In this document: in pieces, positions 25,518-34,303 of the stretch | Layout: each line of letters starts with the position of its first letter | How positions within the stretch are numbered: position 1 is the stretch's first letter | Assembly: GCF_021277265.1 (NCBI RefSeq) | Contig: NZ_JAJSOH010000023.1 | Coordinates: 1 to 64,000 of the forward strand | DNA from: Kineosporia rhizophila | Lineage (GTDB): Bacteria; Actinomycetota; Actinomycetes; Actinomycetales; Kineosporiaceae | Reading direction: 5' to 3' | DNA: 64,000 nt | Translations under genes and position numbers: made by a program | The notes under the pieces: generated by a model | The model's input: only the letters and a program-made list of their open reading frames with translations | Told to the model about the DNA's origin: nothing | The model's database searches: none

Positions 25518-26795
25518 CTACTTGACCAAGCCAACCGTCTTGGGCTTGTAACCGGGGAAGATGTCGGTCGTGGAGTCCACGCCGACCCGCTTCTTCAGCA
25601 CCTCGGAGACGATCGAGCGGTAGTCGGTGGTCCCGGCCAGGTCTCCGTCGACCAGCTTGGCCGCGCCCAGACCGGGCCAGCGGCCGTGCACGCCCTTGTT
25701 CAGGCCGCCGCCCAGGGCCAGCACCACGTTGCCGTGGCCGTGGTCGAGCCCGCCGGAACCGTTCTCCTCGAGCCGGCGGCCGAACTCGCTGAGGGTGATC
25801 AGCGTGGTGCGCTTCAGGCCGTCGGTGCCCAGCTCGGCCGCGAACGCGGCCAGGGCCTTGCTCATCTCCTGCAGCTGGTTGAACATCCAGCCGCCGTCGG
25901 ACTTGCCGAGGTTCACGTGCATGTCCCAGTTGCCGTAGTCGACCGTGGCCACCCGCAGCCCCATGTCGGCCTTGATCAGCCGGGCCACGTCGTGCAGGGC
26001 GTTCCCCAGCCCGCTCTCCGGATAACCCAGGTCCTTGGCCGACTTACCGGCGTTCTTCTGCAGCTTGCCCATCCGGCCGACCGCGCCCAGGGCGTTGGTC
26101 ATCGGCGCCTTCAGCTCCGGCGCGGCCCCGGTGTGCAGGGTCTTCATCGCCGAGCGCCAGCGCGACAGCGGCACCAGGTCCTCGGCCACCGAGAGCTTCA
26201 CCCCGGCGATCGAGTTCATCGCGAACTTCATGTTCGGCCCGATCATCGAGTCCGGCAGCGAGCCGGAACCGACCTGGGTGCCGGCGAAACCACCGAGGTC
26301 GCCCAGACTGCCCAGGGTGCGGTCGATCCAGCCGGTGCGCAGGCTGGACGACGGTGCGGCGCGCTCCATCTCGGCCATCGCCTCGAAGTGCGAGCGGGTC
26401 GGGTCGGCCTGGCCCACGGCGTGCACCGCGGCCATCGTGCCGTTGTCGAACAGCTTGAACACCGGCTCCATGGCCGGGTGCAGGCCGAACATCGAGTCGA
26501 GCTTCTTCGACTGCCCGGCGGCCACCTTGATGCCCGGGCGGGCCTTGGCGTAGGCCGGGTCGCCCAGCGGCACCACGGCGGACAGGCCGTCGAAGCCGCC
26601 GCGCAGCGAGAGCACCACCAGAGTGCCGGTGCCGGCCGGGGCGCCGAAGGCCAGGGTGGCCCCGGAAACCGTGGTGGCAGTGGCCAGTCCGCCCACTGCG
26701 GCCATCCGGAACAGGGTGCGCCGGGAGACGCCCCGGTTCTCCGGGCAACCGCAGTCGAGCATCTGCTCCGGCGTCTGCGGGATCATCGTCGTCAT
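25518..26795 (-). CDS. DUF1501 family exported protein
   Basis: A 425-aa protein with a Tat signal (SRRTLFRMAAVGGLATA, residues ~24-40) and an alkaline-phosphatase/sulfatase-like fold typical of DUF1501 (LVVLSLRGGFDGLSAVVP, HPAMEPVFKLFD, YGNWDMHVNL, LITLSEFGRRLEENGSGGLDHGHGNV). Families DUF1501 and DUF1800 almost always occur together, and the partner lies 36 bases upstream in the same operon. Exact substrate is unknown; an exported hydrolase or structural role has been proposed. ATG 26795 start. Confidence 0.92.
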   Translation of the reverse strand: MTTMIPQTPEQMLDCGCPENRGVSRRTLFRMAAVGGLATATTVSGATLAFGAPAGTGTLVVLSLRGGFDGLSAVVPLGDPAYAKARPGIKVAAGQSKKLDSMFGLHPAMEPVFKLFDNGTMAAVHAVGQADPTRSHFEAMAEMERAAPSSSLRTGWIDRTLGSLGDLGGFAGTQVGSGSLPDSMIGPNMKFAMNSIAGVKLSVAEDLVPLSRWRSAMKTLHTGAAPELKAPMTNALGAVGRMGKLQKNAGKSAKDLGYPESGLGNALHDVARLIKADMGLRVATVDYGNWDMHVNLGKSDGGWMFNQLQEMSKALAAFAAELGTDGLKRTTLITLSEFGRRLEENGSGGLDHGHGNVVLALGGGLNKGVHGRWPGLGAAKLVDGDLAGTTDYRSIVSEVLKKRVGVDSTTDIFPGYKPKTVGLVK

Positions 26796-26831
26796 CAGTT
26801 CTGCAACCGTTCTGTTCAGACGGACCGGCGG

Positions 26832-28658
26832 TCAGACCGAGAGGTGGGCCGGGGCGGACAGGAAGAGCGTCGCGGTCAGCGCGATCGTCTCGTGCTGCTC
26901 CCAGGAGTTGGCGTTGAACGTCTTGGGCAGCTTGGTGCCGTTCAGCAGGGTGACCGCGGCCGAGCGCTCGCGCTTGGTCGGGTTGCGGCCGAAGATCTTC
27001 TTGCCCACCGCGGTGATCACCCCGGCGCGCGTGGTCGGCTTCTTGCCCAGCAGCTTCTCCGGCCCGGGCAGCGACATCTTGCTCGGCCACCAGCCGTGCA
27101 CCATGGCGGTGGTGGAGTTGAACACCTGCAGCGCCCCGGCCGGCGACTGCCAGGAGGCCGCCCGGTCGGCGTAGCCGTTCGGCATCGACCAGCCCAGCGG
27201 ACCGTGCCCGGCGTCCTTGACCACGTAGTACAGGTCCAGCAGGGCCTTGCCGTTCGAGCCGTTCTTCACCCCGATCGCCCGGGCGCTGGCCACCACCTGC
27301 TCCATCGGCCGGCGGATCTTCTCACCGCTGGAGGCGGCGAACTCCGGCGAGCTGAACAGCGCGCGCAGCACCGGAACGATCGCCGTGTCGTTCTTCGTGT
27401 ACACCTTGGCCAGGCTGGTCACCAGCGACTTGGGCGGGCTGTCGGAGACGAAGTGGGTGGCCAGCTTGGTGGCGATGTTGCGGGCCGTCTTCGGGTGCCG
27501 GGCCAGATAACGCAGGTACTTGCGCTGCGCCACCTGACCTTTCGCTGCGTCGGCGTTGGCGATGCTGAAACCGTAGGCCTTGATCCGGCCGGTGTAGTGG
27601 CGCTGCGGCTCGTACTTGCGCTTGCCGTCCCAGAACGTCCAGCCGGTCAGCAGCAGGGCCGAGCGCTGGATGTCCTTCTCGGTGTAGCCGCCGTTCACCC
27701 CGACCGTGTGCAGCTCGAGCAGCTCACGGGCGTAGTTCTCGTTCGGCGCGTCCTTGGTCGAGTTGGCCGCGTCGAGGAAGGTCAGCATCGCCGGGTGAAA
27801 GGCGCTGGCCAGCAACAGGTCCTCGAACGAGCCGAGGGCGTGCTTGCGGACCACGTCGATCTGGTAGCGGTGCCGGGTGTCCCAGACGTCGCTGCTCGGG
27901 CAGGCGATGTTCAGGTGGTTGGACCAGAAGTCGACCATCACCTCGTACAGCTCGCGGCTGGAGAACAGCGCCCGGCCCAGGTGATTGGCGCAGACGTCCA
28001 TCATCACGTCCCAGGCGCCCACTTTCAGGCCGCTGCGGGTCTGCGCGATGCTCCAGCGCAGGTCCGGGAACTGGGCGTCGACGGCCTGGCCCTTCGGGTC
28101 CTTGATCTTGGCCGGCCGCAGCTGGCGCTCCAGCCAGGCCGAGGCGCCGAGGCGCTCGATCGAGCGGTCGCTGGCCACGGTGCGCCCGTAGGTGGCCCGG
28201 CCGATCAGCAGGTCGGCGTCGACCTTGATCTTCTTCTTGGCGGCGGCGGCCGCACCGGTGGTACCGGTGAGCGTGGCGGCCTTGGACGAACCGTGCAGCA
28301 CGGTCGCCGAGGCGCCGGACGAGGAGACCGCGGCGCCGGTGCCCGCACTCGTGGTCAGGCCCGCGCCGGTGCTCGCGCTGCCGGCGACGGCCTGCTCGGT
28401 GGTCAGGGTGGCGGCGGCCGTGGCGCTGCCGCTGCCCCCGCCCCGCATCAGCAGGTAGCCGGTGCCGCCCGCCGCCGCCACGGCGGTGGCCCCGCTGACC
28501 AGCATGCTGCGCCGCGAGACGCCGGCCGCGACCAGTGGACGCGCCGGTGCACTCGTGCGCCGGGGGCGGGTGAGGGGTGCGGACGAATTCTCCGCGGAGA
28601 CCTTTTGGCCCGCCTGGTCACCGGTGTTCTCACCAGCCGGCGGAAAGCCCTCTGTCAT
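26832..28658 (-). CDS. DUF1800 family exported protein
   Basis: A 608-aa partner of the DUF1501 protein. N-terminus has a twin-arginine signal (VSRRSMLVSGATAVAAAGG, R49-R50) and then a low-complexity Ser/Thr/Ala/Gly linker (residues ~70-150). The conserved domain follows: LLIGRATYG, VMVDFWSNHLNI, the hallmark NENYARELLELHTVGV, GWTFWDG and RRPMEQVVASARA. Start ATG 28658 is chosen because an aggagg sequence stands about ten bases upstream; the frame continues to 28763 without a good ribosome site. Secretion folded through Tat suggests a cofactor or metal; function unknown. Confidence 0.92.
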   Translation of the reverse strand: MTEGFPPAGENTGDQAGQKVSAENSSAPLTRPRRTSAPARPLVAAGVSRRSMLVSGATAVAAAGGTGYLLMRGGGSGSATAAATLTTEQAVAGSASTGAGLTTSAGTGAAVSSSGASATVLHGSSKAATLTGTTGAAAAAKKKIKVDADLLIGRATYGRTVASDRSIERLGASAWLERQLRPAKIKDPKGQAVDAQFPDLRWSIAQTRSGLKVGAWDVMMDVCANHLGRALFSSRELYEVMVDFWSNHLNIACPSSDVWDTRHRYQIDVVRKHALGSFEDLLLASAFHPAMLTFLDAANSTKDAPNENYARELLELHTVGVNGGYTEKDIQRSALLLTGWTFWDGKRKYEPQRHYTGRIKAYGFSIANADAAKGQVAQRKYLRYLARHPKTARNIATKLATHFVSDSPPKSLVTSLAKVYTKNDTAIVPVLRALFSSPEFAASSGEKIRRPMEQVVASARAIGVKNGSNGKALLDLYYVVKDAGHGPLGWSMPNGYADRAASWQSPAGALQVFNSTTAMVHGWWPSKMSLPGPEKLLGKKPTTRAGVITAVGKKIFGRNPTKRERSAAVTLLNGTKLPKTFNANSWEQHETIALTATLFLSAPAHLSV

Positions 28659-29033
28659 CCGTGTATTCCTCCTGCAACCGCGCCCGGGGGACGGGGCATC
28701 GTGTGAAGTCGCAGGAAACTTACAAGTTTTTCGCCAAGTGGGGCAACCATTGACCAGCGGCATCCGACTAAGGGGGTTGAGCCGCGGAAATGTGCTGGTG
28801 AGCGCGCGGTTACGGGTTAAGTCAAACCAGCGTCAAGAAGCACTCAACGCAGAATGCGAAGCCCTCGGCAACCCTGTGAAAACCTTAAGCCGAGTTAATG
28901 AAAGTGCGTATTTTCTTGGTGCTGGAGGGCCGCAGGAGCCGGAAAAATTAATGACGAGGGTGAGCGGCGACCGCACGAATCTTGCGCCCTGCTGTGGCTG
29001 GGTGACGCTGTGTTCGGCGGCCTTGCGGTGAGG
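28659..29033 (-). promoter_or_regulatory. AT-richer intergenic region with palindrome upstream of the DUF1800 gene
   Basis: No gene is seen in these 375 bases, which are richer in A/T than the surroundings. A perfect palindrome aaactt-ac-aagttt lies at 28716-28729, 58 bases before the DUF1800 start, a suitable place for an operator or -10 region. The rest (28760-29030) shows no motif that I can name. Confidence 0.4.
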
Positions 29034-30218
29034 CTACGATCCGGAACCCGGCGCCGGCCGGGAACGCAGGAACTGCGCCCCGTTCTCGTCGCCGGCCAGT
29101 TCGGCCAGATCGGCCGCTCGGCGGTACGCCTCGGTGGCCTCCCGCCCGGCCCGCGCGAGCAGATCCGCCCGGGCCGCCCAGTAGGGCTGAAAAGTCTCTA
29201 CTCCCGACGCGGGCAGCTGAGCCAGGCCCGCCTCGGGGCCGTGCAGCCGTCCTGTGACTACCGCCGCCGCAACCTTGGCGCCGAGCCCGGGGGCCACCGC
29301 CAGAAGTGCCGTGTACAGAATGTTCAGCGCGGCCCAGTCGGTGCTTCCGGTGCGCCGGCGGTCGACATGCACCGCCTGGATGGCGGCCTCCAACTGAAAG
29401 CGTCCCGGCGGGCCGGACGGCCGTGCCCTGCGCAGTAGCGCTTCCCCTTCATCAAGTAGTTGCGAGTCCCACTCGGCCGGGTTCTGCTGTTCCAGGGGCA
29501 CGAAAGTGCCGGTGCGGGAACGAGAACGGGCCAGGGTAAGGGTGGTGAGCGCGGCCAGCGCCCAAGCTTCGGCCTCGTCTTCGAGCAGCGCCGCCAGCGT
29601 CACGGCCAAGTACCGCGCCTCGCCGGCGCTGGTGCTGATCGCGGCGCATCCGTAGACCGCTTCCAGCACGGCGGTCAGGCGTTCCGGCAGCACCCGGCGG
29701 TCCGGCACGGAGAACGGGATGCGGGTGTTCTTGATCCGGCGCTTGGCCCGTACCAGCCGCTGGGCCATGGTGGACGACGGCACAGCGAACGCCCGGGCGA
29801 TCTCGGCCGCCTCGAAACCCATTACCACCTGCAGCATCAGCGGGGTACGGGCGGCCGGGTCGATGGCCGGGTGGGCGCAGACGAAGAGCAGTTCGAGGCG
29901 GCGCTCGCCGATGGCCAGAGGATCGTGGTCAGCCAGGGGGTCGTACGTGGCGTCCCCCTCGTCGATCGGCGCCGAGGTACGGGCTGCGGCCGACTTCCAG
30001 ACATCGCGCTGCCGGTTGCGGGCCACGGTCAGGAGCCAGCCCTCCGGGTTGTCCGGCACTCCCTGAGCGGGCCAGTGGCGCAGCGCCGCCTCGAAGGCCC
30101 CGGCCAGGGCATCTTCGGCCAACGCGAGATCCCCGGTGGGGGCGGCCAGAAGCGCTACCAGCCGGCCGTAGGAGGAGCGGGCGGCATGCTCGGCCGCCGC
30201 CCGCGCCTCCTCGCTCAC
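29034..30218 (-). CDS. ECF42-type RNA polymerase sigma factor
   Basis: A 394-aa sigma factor: sigma-2 (DLALAEDALAGAFEAALRHW, about residues 30-60), sigma-4 (PLMLQVVMGFEAAEIARAF and STMAQRLVRAKRRIK near 140-180) and a long C-terminal TPR-like extension (residues ~190-394, HVDRRRTGSTDWAALN, AYRRAADLAELAGDENG) that is diagnostic of the ECF42 group. GTG 30218 overlaps the stop of the upstream DGPF gene; ECF42 factors are characteristically encoded with such DGPF proteins and lack an anti-sigma factor, the C-terminal domain taking over control. Confidence 0.92.
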   Translation of the reverse strand: MSEEARAAAEHAARSSYGRLVALLAAPTGDLALAEDALAGAFEAALRHWPAQGVPDNPEGWLLTVARNRQRDVWKSAAARTSAPIDEGDATYDPLADHDPLAIGERRLELLFVCAHPAIDPAARTPLMLQVVMGFEAAEIARAFAVPSSTMAQRLVRAKRRIKNTRIPFSVPDRRVLPERLTAVLEAVYGCAAISTSAGEARYLAVTLAALLEDEAEAWALAALTTLTLARSRSRTGTFVPLEQQNPAEWDSQLLDEGEALLRRARPSGPPGRFQLEAAIQAVHVDRRRTGSTDWAALNILYTALLAVAPGLGAKVAAAVVTGRLHGPEAGLAQLPASGVETFQPYWAARADLLARAGREATEAYRRAADLAELAGDENGAQFLRSRPAPGSGS

Positions 30219-30592
30219 GTGTTGGGCGTCCAGACTCCGGCCACCGTGTGCACGGCCCCCGGCCGGATCTCCACCGACCCCCACTGCGCCTGCGGCGCCT
30301 CCCGGGCCCAGGCGATCGCCGCATCCAGGTCGGCCACATCGATCACGATGGTTCCGGCCAGCTGATCCTTGGTGTCGGCGAACGGGCCGTCCTGCACCTG
30401 CAGCGACCCGTCCACCACCCGGATCGTGGTGGTGGCGGACGAGGGCTGGAGCACTTCGGCGGCGATCAGTACCCCGGCGGCCTGGAGGGTGGCGGCGTAG
30501 CTGCGCATCGCCTGCCGGCCCGCTTCCATCACCTCGGGCGGGAGCACCTGGGCGGCCTCTTCGGAGACGTGCATGAGAAGCGTGTAGCGCAT
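30215..30592 (-). CDS. DGPF-motif YCII-family protein
   Basis: A 125-aa ferredoxin-like-fold protein of the YCII-related family (starts MRYTLLMHVSEEA, with the DGPF motif in VQDGPFADTKDQLAG near residue 68). In actinobacteria genes of this type are the standard partners and regulon members of ECF42 sigma factors. The last four bases overlap the sigma start (GTGA), implying coupled translation. ATG 30592 is taken as start; the frame is open upstream but lacks family sequence. Biochemical function unknown. Confidence 0.9.
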   Translation of the reverse strand: MRYTLLMHVSEEAAQVLPPEVMEAGRQAMRSYAATLQAAGVLIAAEVLQPSSATTTIRVVDGSLQVQDGPFADTKDQLAGTIVIDVADLDAAIAWAREAPQAQWGSVEIRPGAVHTVAGVWTPNT

Positions 30593-30684
30593 GACGTTCT
30601 TTCCCTTCGTCGTCGCACGGGCAGGTCTGGTTCGCAGTGATGACGAGCCAGGACCGGGCCGATCGACAGCCCTCGGGAAGTTTT

Positions 30685-31614
30685 CTACGTCAGTGCGGAG
30701 ACCTGGGCCAGCACATCGTCGGCACAACCCCAGGAAAGCGTGACCCCGCTGCCGCCGTGGCCGTAACAGTGGATCGTGGTGCCCTCGGCGCCTCGTACCG
30801 TCTCCAGCCGGACCGCGGGCCGGGCCGGCCGCAGACCGACCCGGTGGGCGAGCACGGTGGCCCGCTCGAGCGCCGGCACCAGTTCCTTCGCCCGCTCAAG
30901 GATCTGCGCGGCCAGCGCTTGGTCGGGGGTGGTCTCGAAGTCGTTCTCCTGGGCCGTACCCCCGATGACCACGTGCCGGGCGTGGGGCAGGACGTAGGTG
31001 AGCACGTCCGGATCGGCGTCGTCGGCCCACCATTCGGTGATGCCCGGGTTGGACATCCGCAGCACCTGGCCGCGCACCGGGTAGACGCTCGGGTCGGCCG
31101 CCAGGGCGCGGCTGGCCAGCCCTGTGCAGTTGACCACCAGACCCCGGGCCGGCAGGGCGCTCAGGGGCATCCGGGTCAGCGTGCCGCCCGCGGCCTGCAG
31201 GCGGGCGACGAGATACGGCAGGTAGACGGTCATGTCGACCATCGGCACGGTGAGGTGCCAACCGCCGCGGTGCCGGGGGTGCGGATGATTCACGTAGGTC
31301 AGGTCGACAGGCAGCCCGTCGGCCCAGGTCGGCCGCTCGGAAAGCCCGACGATGTACCCCGGCCGCAGCACCACGCCCGTCTCGTCTTCCTGGGCCAGCC
31401 GGGACAGTGCGTGATAGGTGGCCTGCGCCCAGCCGGCCACCAGGTCGGCGGGCTCGGCCAGGAACGGCTGCCACAGTCCCCCGGCCACGGCCGAGGTGGT
31501 CTCCAGCGGCATCTCCCGGGCCATCACGTCCACCGGATGTCCTGCCTCGGCCAGCCGGACCGCGCAGGACAAGCCGATGACACCCGCGCCGATGACGGTG
31601 ATCCGTGCAGCCAT
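30685..31614 (-). CDS. D-amino-acid oxidase family flavoenzyme
   Basis: A 309-aa FAD enzyme that oxidises D-amino acids to imino acids with O2. FAD-binding GxGxxG is ITVIGAGVIGLSCAVRLAEAG at residues 5-25; other family parts are SAVAGGLWQPFLAE, LVVNCTGLASRALA, PVRGQVLRM and the C-terminal flavin-contact HCYGHGGSGVTLSWG. Length is close to microbial DAOs (about 320). Leftward, 92 bases before the DGPF gene, so it may be the first gene of a DAO-DGPF-ECF42 unit or separately transcribed. Confidence 0.92.
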   Translation of the reverse strand: MAARITVIGAGVIGLSCAVRLAEAGHPVDVMAREMPLETTSAVAGGLWQPFLAEPADLVAGWAQATYHALSRLAQEDETGVVLRPGYIVGLSERPTWADGLPVDLTYVNHPHPRHRGGWHLTVPMVDMTVYLPYLVARLQAAGGTLTRMPLSALPARGLVVNCTGLASRALAADPSVYPVRGQVLRMSNPGITEWWADDADPDVLTYVLPHARHVVIGGTAQENDFETTPDQALAAQILERAKELVPALERATVLAHRVGLRPARPAVRLETVRGAEGTTIHCYGHGGSGVTLSWGCADDVLAQVSALT

Positions 31615-31754
31615 AAGAGGGATGGTGCCGTGACCGGGTGTCAGCGTGCTACCTGACGTCCACCATTCGGGTCTAGGCAGAAAACGTCTGGGGAGGCCAG
31701 GGTGCCCTCCGTTGCGCCGGGACGGCTGGGGTCCTCACCGTCCGGCCTACTCAG

Positions 31755-31792
31755 GTTGAAGTGACTCACATTCTGGGTCACTATCTGACTCA
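31755..31792 (+). promoter_or_regulatory. Probable leaderless promoter and operator of the toxin-antitoxin pair
   Basis: A -35-like ttgaag (31755-31760) and -10-like cactat (31779-31784) are 18 bases apart, and the antitoxin ATG is at 31792, so the mRNA would begin at or next to the ATG; no Shine-Dalgarno is present. Inverted repeat agtgac/gtcact (31760-31765, 31777-31782) and direct repeat tgactca (31762-31768, 31786-31792) overlap this promoter, as expected of autoregulation by an RHH antitoxin. Confidence 0.55.
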
Positions 31793-32100
31793 TGAGCACG
31801 ACCGCACCTATCCGCAAGAACGTGCCCCTCGACGAGAACCTGATCCACGCTGTCGAGGCCGCCCGTACCCCGGGCTCCACCTACAACTACGCCCTCACCC
31901 ATCTGGCCGGTCATTCGGCCGCGAAGTCGGAAGCCACCACCCTCACCGCGCTCGTGCAGCTCGGGGTGAAGGCTCTCGACGAGGCCGTGCTCGAGCAGGC
32001 GTACGTCGACATGGCCGCCCAGCGTCAGGAGGACGCCGACACCATCAGCTACCAGCAGGCTCTGCGTGCGCGCCGGCGGCGCTCCAGCACCGACGACTGA
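31792..32100 (+). CDS. Antitoxin of a MazF-type pair, ribbon-helix-helix-like
   Basis: A 102-aa protein. N-terminal RKNVPLDENLIHAVEAA resembles the strand and first helix of an RHH DNA-binding fold; a second helix motif (EATTLTALVQLGVKALDEAV) follows after an insertion of about 15-20 residues (STYNYALTHLAGHSAAK) not usual in RHH proteins. The C-terminal part (LEQAYVDMAAQRQEDADTI to the Arg-rich end) would wrap the toxin. Placed 21 bases before the toxin gene. Assigned from context and fold, not from close recognition. Confidence 0.7.
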   Translation: MSTTAPIRKNVPLDENLIHAVEAARTPGSTYNYALTHLAGHSAAKSEATTLTALVQLGVKALDEAVLEQAYVDMAAQRQEDADTISYQQALRARRRRSSTDD

Positions 32101-32121
32101 TCCGTCACTTTCGGGGGAACT

Positions 32122-32436
32122 TTGCTCAAGCCCATCCGCAACCACGTCTACATGGCTGATGTGGGGCACGGCGACAAGCCGTGGTTGGTCGTGTCGAACA
32201 ACCACCGCAACGGGAACCTGGACACGGTTCTGGCGGTGCGCATCACGACCACCGACAAACAAGCGGCGGCGCCTACGGTCGTGCCACTGTCTGCTCACGA
32301 TCCTCTGGTCGGCTGGGCGTTGTGCGACGACCTGGTCCAGCTGTTCCACGACGAGCTGAAGCGGCACATGGGTGTGCTGACGGCACCGACGATGCGAGAT
32401 GTGGAAGACGGCCTGAGGATCGCTATGAGCCTCTGA
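32122..32436 (+). CDS. MazF/PemK-family toxin (predicted mRNA interferase)
   Basis: A 104-aa protein with the MazF-like beta-barrel elements: IRNHVYMADVG, the Pro-Trp-Leu-Val-Val-Ser core (KPWLVVSNNHRNGNLDTVLAVRI, seen as PWLVVSNN followed by TVLAVRIT) and VVPLSAHDPLVGWALCDDL. Family members cut single-stranded RNA at short motifs and arrest growth. Start is TTG 32122 with gggggaa at the right distance, weaker than the ATG antitoxin start, which would keep toxin yield below antitoxin. Ends 53 bases before the convergent pyrD stop. Confidence 0.82.
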   Translation: MLKPIRNHVYMADVGHGDKPWLVVSNNHRNGNLDTVLAVRITTTDKQAAAPTVVPLSAHDPLVGWALCDDLVQLFHDELKRHMGVLTAPTMRDVEDGLRIAMSL

Positions 32437-32489
32437 GCCGCCTTCGTCGGTCGGCGAGCTGGCTTACGTCCACAGATCGAGGACGTCGG

Positions 32490-33608
32490 TCAGCCCGCCT
32501 TTGTGTCGGCTCCCACGGCCTCGTTCACCGACGAGAACCCGTCGGCGCGAAGCCTTTCCGCGATCCGCCGCTGCACCTGACGGGGCCAGAGCAGCCCGCC
32601 GTAGATGAATCCGGTGTACGCCTGCACCAGCGTGGCCCCGGCCCGGATGCGCTCGTAGGCCTCGTCGCCGGTCATGATGCCGCCGGCCGCGATCAGGACC
32701 ATGTCGTCGCCGACCCGGGCGCGCAGCCGGCGCAGCACCTCCAGCGCGCGCTCGGCCACTGGCGGACCGGACAGGCCGCCCGCACCGAGCGCCTCCACCT
32801 GGTCGGCTGGGGTGTTCAGGCCGGCCCGGGAGATGGTCGTGTTGGTCGCGATGATGCCGTCCAGGCCGAGTTCCAGGGCCAGGTCGGCGACCGCGTCCAC
32901 GTCCTCGTCGGAAAGGTCGGGGGCGATCTTCACCAGCAGCGGCACCCGCCGGGTACCGGTTCCCCGGCCGGCCGGGGCGGATGCATCGAGAGTGCGCCGA
33001 ACCGCGCTCAGCAGCGGGCCCAGCGAGGCCACGGCCTGCAGGTCGCGCAGCCCGGGGGTGTTCGGCGAGCTGACGTTGACCACCAGATAGTCGGCCACCG
33101 GGCCGAGCCGGGCGGCGCTGGCCACGTAGTCCTCGATCGCGTCGGCCGGGCCGACCACCTTGGACTTGCCGATGTTGGCGCCGACCAGGGCGTGCCCCTG
33201 ACGGCTCTTCAGCCGGACCGCGGCTGCGGTGGAACCGTGGTTGTTGAAGCCCATCCGGTTGACCAGGGCCCGGTCGGCGGGCAGCCGGAACAGCCGGGGC
33301 TTGGGGTTGCCGGGCTGGGGACGGCCGGTGAGCGTGCCGATCTCGACGAAGCCGAAGCCCATCGCGGCCAGCGCGTCGGGGGCCAGCGCGTCCTTGTCGA
33401 AGCCGGCGGCCAGGCCGAGCGGGCCGGGGAAGTCCAGGCCGAGGGCCCGGGTGCGCAGCACCTCGTCGCCCGGGGCGAGCAGCTTCTCGAACTGGGTGCG
33501 CAGCGCCGGGACGCGCTCGAGCAGGCGGATCAGGGCGAAGGCGCCGTGGTGCGCGGTCTCGGCCGGGACCCGGACCAGCAGGTGCTTGAAGACAAGTCGG
33601 TACAGCAT
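32490..33608 (-). CDS. pyrD: Dihydroorotate dehydrogenase (quinone), class 2
   Basis: Fourth step of pyrimidine synthesis; oxidises dihydroorotate to orotate with FMN and passes electrons to quinone at the membrane. The 372-aa protein has the N-terminal membrane-associating helices of class 2 (MLYRLVFKHLLVRVPAETAHH), FMN contacts LAAGFDKDALAP and NRMGFNNHGS, catalytic Ser in VNVSSPNTPGLRDLQ, IATNTT and GGIMTGDEAYE. ATG 33608 overlaps the nucS stop by one base (TGATG), so the two are coupled. Confidence 0.96.
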   Translation of the reverse strand: MLYRLVFKHLLVRVPAETAHHGAFALIRLLERVPALRTQFEKLLAPGDEVLRTRALGLDFPGPLGLAAGFDKDALAPDALAAMGFGFVEIGTLTGRPQPGNPKPRLFRLPADRALVNRMGFNNHGSTAAAVRLKSRQGHALVGANIGKSKVVGPADAIEDYVASAARLGPVADYLVVNVSSPNTPGLRDLQAVASLGPLLSAVRRTLDASAPAGRGTGTRRVPLLVKIAPDLSDEDVDAVADLALELGLDGIIATNTTISRAGLNTPADQVEALGAGGLSGPPVAERALEVLRRLRARVGDDMVLIAAGGIMTGDEAYERIRAGATLVQAYTGFIYGGLLWPRQVQRRIAERLRADGFSSVNEAVGADTKAG

Positions 33609-34303
33609 CAGAAAAGCCGGGTCTCCACATCGTCCAGGCCGCGCATCTCGTCGTAGTCGAGGATCACGCAGCGGATCCCGCGGTCCTCGGCGAGGACCCG
33701 GGCCTGGGGCTTGATCTCCTGGGCGGCGTAGACGCCGCTGACCGGGGAGAGCAGCGGGTCGCGGTTCATCAGCTCGAGGTAGCGGGTGAGCTGCTCGACC
33801 CCGTCGATCTCGCCGCGTCGCTTGATCTCGACCGCCACCGAGGCCCCGCCGGAGTCCCGCACCAGCAGGTCGACCGGGCCGATCGCGGTCATGTACTCGC
33901 GCCGGACCAGCGACCAGCCCTCGCCCAAGCGCTCCACCTGCTCGGCCAGCAGCTTCTGCAGGTGCGCCTCGACCCCGTCCTTGACCAGGCCCGGGTCGAC
34001 GCCCAGCTCGTGCGTGCTGTCGTGCAGCACCTCGTGCAGGTTCACGATCAGCCGGTCGTCGGTCTTCGCGCTCTGCACCGTCCAGACCTCGACCACCCCG
34101 GCCTCGGCGGCCGTCTCGTCGGGGGTGGCGACCGAGAGCTTGGCGGGCGGGCTCATCCAGTTCAGCGGCTTGTACGAGCCGCCGTCGGAATGCACCAGCA
34201 CACTGCCGTCGGCCTTCACCATCAGCAGACGGGTGGCGAGCGGAAGGTGGGCGGTCAGCCGCCCGGCATAGTCAACGGAACAACGAGCGATAACCAGACG
34301 CAC
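33608..34303 (-). CDS. nucS: Mismatch-specific endonuclease NucS (EndoMS)
   Basis: Cuts both strands at mismatches and replaces the MutS/MutL pathway in most actinobacteria. The 231-aa protein has the N-terminal dimerisation/DNA-binding domain (MRLVIARCSVDYAGRL) and the C-terminal RecB-like nuclease with catalytic GPVDLLVRD and VAVEIKRRGEIDGVEQLTRY. The C-terminus ends RGLDDVETRLF, close to the beta-clamp-binding tail found in this family. GTG 34303 start matches homologues. Upstream of pyrD in a two-gene operon, divergent from the PadR cluster. Confidence 0.95.
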   Translation of the reverse strand: MRLVIARCSVDYAGRLTAHLPLATRLLMVKADGSVLVHSDGGSYKPLNWMSPPAKLSVATPDETAAEAGVVEVWTVQSAKTDDRLIVNLHEVLHDSTHELGVDPGLVKDGVEAHLQKLLAEQVERLGEGWSLVRREYMTAIGPVDLLVRDSGGASVAVEIKRRGEIDGVEQLTRYLELMNRDPLLSPVSGVYAAQEIKPQARVLAEDRGIRCVILDYDEMRGLDDVETRLF

